A DNA stretch of 10,984 nt from J051 sp040752255 (GTDB lineage: Bacteria; Armatimonadota; Fimbriimonadia; Fimbriimonadales; ATM1), in contig JBFMFD010000093.1 in assembly GCA_040752255.1 (NCBI GenBank), positions 1-10,984 on the forward strand, read 5' to 3'. Every line of letters begins with the position of its first letter. Positions within the stretch are counted from its first letter, which is position 1. The notes below the pieces were generated by a model that was given only the letters and a program-made list of their open reading frames with translations, had not been told where the DNA came from and ran no database searches. Both the position numbers and the translations under genes were made by a program. Positions 7,878 through 10,984 of the stretch are shown piece by piece.

Positions 7878-9312
7878 TGCGCGCGCAGACCAGTTGATTC
7901 GCGGCCTCCGTCCCTGAGACTGAGAACCGCTCGTCCGGTTGCGTCTCGCCGACGAGGTCTTCGATAATCTCCTGCGCTATCTGCATCGAGCGCGTGCGCC
8001 GAACAATGCCCACTCGCTCCCACATCGCTTGGCGCAATCGACGGAGGATTCCCTCGCGCCCAAGTGGGGCGACGGGCGGAATCAGAGGCGGGCACGAAAC
8101 CCCGTGGCCCGGTGTTCGCTCTGAGGCGGCGGCGTGCTCCGCCCCCTCATAACCAAGCACCAGCGCCTCGAGGAGGCTGTTGCTTGCAAGGCGGTTCGCG
8201 CCGTGGACGCCTGTGCTTGCAACCTCGCCCGCGGCGTACAAACCCGGAATCGAGGTGTGCGCGTGGAGGTCGGTCCGGATGCCTCCGCATTGATAGTGTG
8301 CAGCCGGCACGACGGGTATCGGCTCGCGCGTCATGTCAATACCGAGGTCGAGCAGCGTCTTGTAGATGTTCGGGAACTGCTCAGTGATGTCGGCGGGCGG
8401 AAGGTGCGTGGTGTCGAGGTGGACGAACGGCACGCCCTCCTTCAGAATCTCAGCGTGAATTGCTCGCGCCACGATATCGCGTGGCGCGAGTTCGCCGCGA
8501 GGGTCGTAGTCGAACATGAACCGGCGCCCGTGAATCGTGCGAAGGATGCCTCCTGCGCCACGGACGGCTTCGCTGACCAGAAACCCTCGTCTTGATCTGT
8601 GATACAGCGTCGTAGGGTGGAATTGAATGAACTCCATGTTCTCGATGCGCGCCCCCGCCGCCGCCGCCAACGCCACGCCGTCGCCGGTCGCTATCGGTGG
8701 GTTCGTCGTGAAGCGATACACGCGGCAACAACTGCCCGTGGCGATGCATGTTGCCTTGGCCCTCACCCGGAACGGGCTTTTGCCGCGAGGCTGTAGCACC
8801 GCACCTGAGCAACCGGAGCCATCGAGCGCTAGTCCCTCGCAGAATGTGAAGTCGAGCACCTGCAGGTTGTCTAGGGTCGGCAACGCCTCGACGAGCGCGC
8901 GCTCGATCTCCCAGCCGGTCTGGTCGGCGGCGTGCACGATGCGGCTGCGGCTGTGTCCGCCCTCACGCCCGAGGCGCAGCGTCGGAAGGCCGCCCTCGTC
9001 CGCCAAGTCGAAACGCGCGCCGAGGCTGATGAGCCATTCAAGTCTGGGCACCGCGTTCTGCACCAGAAAACGGACCGCCTCGGGGTCACACAGACCACCA
9101 CCCGCCTTCAAGGTGTCGTCCTCGTGCAGTTGCCACGAGTCGTCGGCGCCGACCGCGGCAGCAACGCCACCTTGCGCCCAGCGCGTGTTCGAGTCGTGCA
9201 GCGCGGCCTTGGTGGAGACGATCGTCTTGCCGTGCTCCGCAGCCCTCAGGGCGAAGGTAAGCCCGGCGATGCCGCTTCCGATGACGAGGTAGTCGCACTC
9301 AACGGTTTCCAT
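7810..9312 (-). CDS. nadB: L-aspartate oxidase
   Basis: NadB oxidises L-aspartate to iminoaspartate with FAD, the first step of de novo NAD synthesis; quinolinate synthase NadA uses the product. It is 500 residues, a normal length. It shows the N-terminal FAD motif GSGIAG (12-17), WAQGGVAA, FTTNPPIATGDG and HPTTLY. Residues H232, E248, R278, H339 and R374 fall at a constant 12-residue offset from the E. coli active-site set (H244, E260, R290, H351, R386). The C-terminal helical domain ends in the usual ARKENVGLHYNED. The ATG at 9312 is chosen over a TTG at 9345 because it puts the FAD motif close to the N-terminus. It starts 14 nt inside the end of rex and lacks a clear ribosome site, so it is probably translated by coupling. 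Oddities: ATGSCC where the family has ATGGA-type sequence, and RGAGG where RGEG is usual. nadA and nadC are not in the window. Confidence 0.96.
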   Translation of the reverse strand: METVECDYLVIGSGIAGLTFALRAAEHGKTIVSTKAALHDSNTRWAQGGVAAAVGADDSWQLHEDDTLKAGGGLCDPEAVRFLVQNAVPRLEWLISLGARFDLADEGGLPTLRLGREGGHSRSRIVHAADQTGWEIERALVEALPTLDNLQVLDFTFCEGLALDGSGCSGAVLQPRGKSPFRVRAKATCIATGSCCRVYRFTTNPPIATGDGVALAAAAGARIENMEFIQFHPTTLYHRSRRGFLVSEAVRGAGGILRTIHGRRFMFDYDPRGELAPRDIVARAIHAEILKEGVPFVHLDTTHLPPADITEQFPNIYKTLLDLGIDMTREPIPVVPAAHYQCGGIRTDLHAHTSIPGLYAAGEVASTGVHGANRLASNSLLEALVLGYEGAEHAAASERTPGHGVSCPPLIPPVAPLGREGILRRLRQAMWERVGIVRRTRSMQIAQEIIEDLVGETQPDERFSVSGTEAANQLVCARIIVEQALARKENVGLHYNEDLA

Positions 9313-9937
9313 GATTGTCGAAGAAGGCGAGCACCGCAAACTCAAGCGTGAAGGCGACGCTCCTGACGATGCAGCCGTTGGGAACGGAGACGTGCGCCGG
9401 CGTGAAGTTCAGAATGCGATTCGCTCCGCCGGCGACCGCCTTGTCTGCCGCTTCTTGAGCCGCCGTGGCGGGGACGGTGAGAGCGACGATACGCGTCTTC
9501 AATTGCTTCAATCTGCGCGGGAGGGTGGCTGCGTCCTCAATCTTCAGGCTGCGCCCTACGCTCTTGCCGACTTTTCGTCGGTCAGCGTCGAAGACGGCGA
9601 CCACGTTGAAGTTGTACGCCTCGAGGCCGGGATAGGCGGCGAGCGCCTGGCCGAGACGCCCGGCGCCGACGATGGCGACCTTGTGGACGCGGTCCAACCT
9701 CAACACATTGGCGATGGCCTCCCTCAATTGAGAGGGGACGTAGCCTACTCCGGGCTTGCCGCCAACGCCGAAGAAGCTCAAGTCCTTCCGCACTTGGGTG
9801 GCGGAGATGCCACACAGTTCGCCGATGCGCTTGCTGCTGAGCCGCGGCGCGCCCTTTTCCTCCTCCTCCAAGAGGACTCGGTAATAGGTCGCGAGCCGCA
9901 GCAGCGTCGGAATCGGAACTTTCGGCGGCTCGGGCAT
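9299..9937 (-). CDS. rex: Redox-sensing transcriptional repressor Rex
   Basis: Rex is a cytoplasmic dimeric repressor that leaves its operator when NADH is high relative to NAD+, and typically controls fermentation and respiration genes. The 212-residue length is usual. Residues 9-29 match the conserved start (IPTLLRLATYYRVL), and 34-57 form the winged-helix recognition part with the signature TQVRKDLSFFG followed by G-GVGY. The Rossmann dinucleotide-binding loop is VGAGRLGQAL (90-99), the ribose-binding acidic end of the next strand is VFDAD (115-119), and VPATAAQEAAD and ILNFTPAHVSVP are present near the end. The ATG at 9937 sits directly before the conserved start, and no ribosome site precedes it. 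It is the first gene of a two-gene minus-strand unit with nadB and lies back to back with a tRNA gene. I see no canonical Rex operator (TTGTGAA-N4-TTCACAA type) upstream, so autoregulation is unproven. Confidence 0.96.
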   Translation of the reverse strand: MPEPPKVPIPTLLRLATYYRVLLEEEEKGAPRLSSKRIGELCGISATQVRKDLSFFGVGGKPGVGYVPSQLREAIANVLRLDRVHKVAIVGAGRLGQALAAYPGLEAYNFNVVAVFDADRRKVGKSVGRSLKIEDAATLPRRLKQLKTRIVALTVPATAAQEAADKAVAGGANRILNFTPAHVSVPNGCIVRSVAFTLEFAVLAFFDNHGNR

Positions 9938-9945
9938 CGCAGGAA

Positions 9946-9975
9946 TTGAATTCTACCAGCCGCATCGGGTAAACG
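9946..9975 (+). promoter_or_regulatory. Candidate promoter for tRNA-Val
   Basis: TTGAAT (9946-9951) and TAAACG (9970-9975) are separated by 18 nt, and a start near 9982 would lie about 8 nt before the mature tRNA. Only four and three bases match the sigma-70 consensus boxes. It overlaps the candidate rex -10 element on the other strand, so the two divergent units may share this short region. Confidence 0.28.
9950..9955 (-). promoter_or_regulatory. Candidate -10 element for rex (near-leaderless transcript)
   Basis: On the minus strand the hexamer TAGAAT ends 12 nt before the rex ATG, which would start the transcript about 5 nt upstream of the codon. The absence of any ribosome site before rex agrees with a leaderless or near-leaderless message. 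No -35 box lies at a normal 16-18 nt spacing (TTGACC is 23 nt away), so this is a weak call. Confidence 0.3.
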
Positions 9976-9989
9976 TAGGGTCAAGCCGT

Positions 9990-10065
9990 GCGCGGTTAGC
10001 TCAGTTGGTAGAGCACTACAATGACACTGTAGGGGTCACTGGTTCAAGTCCAGTACCGCGCACCA
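9990..10065 (+). tRNA. tRNA-Val (anticodon GAC)
   Basis: The full cloverleaf can be folded by hand. The acceptor stem is GCGCGGT with ACCGCGC, the D arm GCTC with GAGC around AGTTGGTA, and the anticodon stem CTACA with TGTAG. The loop ATGACAC gives anticodon GAC at 10023-10025, with U at the position before it. The variable loop has 5 nt, and the T stem ACTGG with CCAGT encloses TTCAAGT. The discriminator A (10062) and CCA (10063-10065) are encoded. GAC reads GUC and GUU valine codons. It is divergent from rex and lies 100 nt upstream of the interrupted secreted-protein gene. Confidence 0.97.
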
Positions 10066-10113
10066 TCCGTTCTCCCAGCCGACTCTTTCGAAGCGGGCGA
10101 GGTAAACTTCCAC

Positions 10114-10136
10114 GCCCCGCGCGCCAAGCACGGGGC
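10114..10136 (+). other. Small GC-rich hairpin between tRNA-Val and the next gene
   Basis: GCCCCG (10114-10119) pairs with CGGGGC (10131-10136) around an 11-nt loop. There is no run of T after it, so it is not a convincing intrinsic terminator. It could equally be a leader hairpin ahead of the ribosome site at 10147, or chance in GC-rich DNA. Confidence 0.25.
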
Positions 10137-10146
10137 AAATCACACC

Positions 10147-10154
10147 AGGAGGTG
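10147..10154 (+). promoter_or_regulatory. Strong ribosome binding site of the interrupted gene
   Basis: AGGAGGTG is a near-perfect complement to the 16S rRNA 3' end and lies 11 nt before the ATG at 10166. It is the best ribosome site in the window. It marks 10166 as the original start of the gene whose conserved domain lies downstream of an in-frame TGA. Confidence 0.75.
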
Positions 10155-10165
10155 CTCACAGCACT

Positions 10166-10231
10166 ATGCAACCATTTCGACTTGCTGCGGTCGCGTCGCT
10201 CGCGCTCGCAGCATCCGCCGGATACACGTGA
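10166..10231 (+). pseudogene. Severed 5' end (signal peptide) of the TTHB210-like gene
   Basis: The ATG at 10166 opens a 21-codon frame ending in TGA at 10229-10231. The peptide is a textbook signal sequence: MQPFRLAAVASLALAASAGYT, with one basic residue, an alanine/leucine core and an ASA cleavage site after residue 18. The frame is the same as that of the downstream domain, and no other stop lies between them. Reading through the TGA gives PFCYQANGLAIGETKVMGNG and then the conserved region, 262 codons in all. The simplest reading is one gene split by a nonsense mutation or a base-calling error. A TGA to TGG or CGA change would restore it. The alternative that this is an independent leader peptide is less likely because frame and spacing both fit a single gene. 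Confidence 0.7.
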
Positions 10232-10255
10232 CCGTTTTGCTATCAGGCCAACGGG

Positions 10256-10954
10256 TTGGCCATTGGTGAAACGAAGGTTATGGGCAACGGCATCGCGTAC
10301 GCCTGGACCAGGGAGGACGCGGCCGGCAACCCTATCGCCGTCGGTGTAACGTTCACAGAGTCCGCGCTGAGCGGCTTGCCGACGGAGAAGCCCGACACGG
10401 GCTTCGACGGGTATGAGTTTCCGCTGGCTCTCCCGAAGAACGGAGCAACGGCGAAGACCCCTTTCGACCATGTCGCTCTGGATTGGAACCCGAAAGGGCA
10501 CATTCCGCCGGGCATCTACGACGTGCCGCACTTCGACGTGCACTTCTACATGACGCCGATCAGCGAGCGGCTGAAGATTACGCTGGAGGGTGACGACATG
10601 GAGCGGTGCAGAAAGCAGCCCGACCCAAAGTTCATGCCCGAAGGCTACATCTACGCGCCGGAGAGCGAGATCAAGTTCATGGGCGCGCATTGGGTTGATG
10701 TCGCCGCTCCCGAACTGAACGGCAAGCCGTTTACCTACACGTTCCTCTACGGCAGCTACAACGGCAACGTCATGTTCTACGAACCGATGATGACGGCCGA
10801 ATACCTTCGGGGCAAACCGAACTTGACGGAGACACTCAAGCCGCCGAAGGATGTTCAGCGGCCCGGGTTGCACTACCCAACGAAGTACACGATCCGGTAC
10901 GATGCCGAGAGGCGCGAGTACATCGTGTCACTGGAAGGGTTCGTCAAGCGGTAA
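10256..10954 (+). CDS. TTHB210-like (DUF5602-type) protein, main domain downstream of an in-frame stop
   Basis: The frame runs 232 residues from a TTG at 10256 to TAA; an ATG at 10280 is the next possible start. Neither has a good ribosome site. The sequence fits the TTHB210-like/DUF5602 group as I remember it: MGNGIAYAW near the start, VGVTFTESALSGLP, then ALDWNPKGHIPPGIYDVPHF and DVHFY (about residues 73-98), followed by a 'PEGYIYAPESEIKFMGAHWV' segment and TFLYGSYNG. The histidine-rich centre could bind metal, but that is a guess. The Thermus member is under control of an extracytoplasmic sigma factor; nothing of that kind is visible here. As it stands the product lacks the export signal encoded upstream of the TGA, so it would stay in the cytoplasm if made at all. 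Family assignment is moderate, since it rests on recalled motifs. Confidence 0.65.
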   Translation: MAIGETKVMGNGIAYAWTREDAAGNPIAVGVTFTESALSGLPTEKPDTGFDGYEFPLALPKNGATAKTPFDHVALDWNPKGHIPPGIYDVPHFDVHFYMTPISERLKITLEGDDMERCRKQPDPKFMPEGYIYAPESEIKFMGAHWVDVAAPELNGKPFTYTFLYGSYNGNVMFYEPMMTAEYLRGKPNLTETLKPPKDVQRPGLHYPTKYTIRYDAERREYIVSLEGFVKR

Positions 10955-10984
10955 TCCGCTCGCCGTCGCACAAGACGAGAGGCC

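Noticed and set aside
8627..9292. Plus-strand open frame of 221 codons antisense to nadB
   Set aside because: nadB on the minus strand is certain from active-site residues; this frame is its shadow.
9311..9949. Plus-strand open frame of 212 codons antisense to rex
   Set aside because: rex is certain from its DNA-binding and Rossmann motifs; the near-equal length is coincidence.
9946..9955. TTGAATTCTA as a Rex operator
   Set aside because: It is a short near-palindrome around GAATTC and lacks the spaced TTGTGAA/TTCACAA half-sites of known Rex operators.
10005..10349. Plus-strand open frame starting inside the tRNA
   Set aside because: Its first codons are the tRNA-Val sequence itself and it ends inside the TTHB210-like domain in another frame.
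10016..10873. Minus-strand open frame of 285 codons
   Set aside because: It runs antisense through the TTHB210-like domain and into the tRNA gene, and shows no family motif or ribosome site.

Overview
The window looks like chromosomal DNA of a GC-rich diderm bacterium. The gene types fit a lineage such as Armatimonadota (Fimbriimonadia-like): Rex-type NADH sensing, an LptD/OstA-like outer-membrane barrel, and large secreted proteins with a 'GWNLISNPY' module and a FlgD-type Ig-like C-terminus. This assignment is an inference from gene content; there is no rRNA or other phylogenetic marker here. I see no IS element, phage gene or CRISPR array, and no gene-free stretch longer than about 230 bases.

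Positions 1 to 7877 hold five tightly packed plus-strand genes, with gaps of 11, 21 and 1 nt and then a 17-nt overlap, so they are very probably one operon whose 5' end lies outside the window. In order they are: the C-terminal part of a secreted protein with a FlgD-like Ig domain; a complete 918-aa paralogue of it; a small exported protein of unknown function with a CsgG-like look; an outer-membrane barrel protein that joins an invasin-type Ig domain to an LptD/OstA-like region; and a 578-aa exported protein of unknown family. All four complete members begin with a hydrophobic export signal, and the cluster reads as a cell-surface module.

Positions 7810 to 9937 hold rex and nadB on the minus strand. 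rex comes first and overlaps nadB by 14 nt. The pair couples the NAD(H) redox sensor to the first enzyme of de novo NAD synthesis. The 3' end of nadB runs 68 nt into the 3' end of the convergent operon.

Positions 9938 to 10984 hold a short divergent intergenic region, a tRNA-Val(GAC) gene with an encoded CCA end, and a gene for a secreted TTHB210-like (DUF5602-type) protein. That gene has a perfect Shine-Dalgarno sequence and a signal peptide, but an in-frame TGA separates them from the conserved domain. This is the clearest anomaly in the window.
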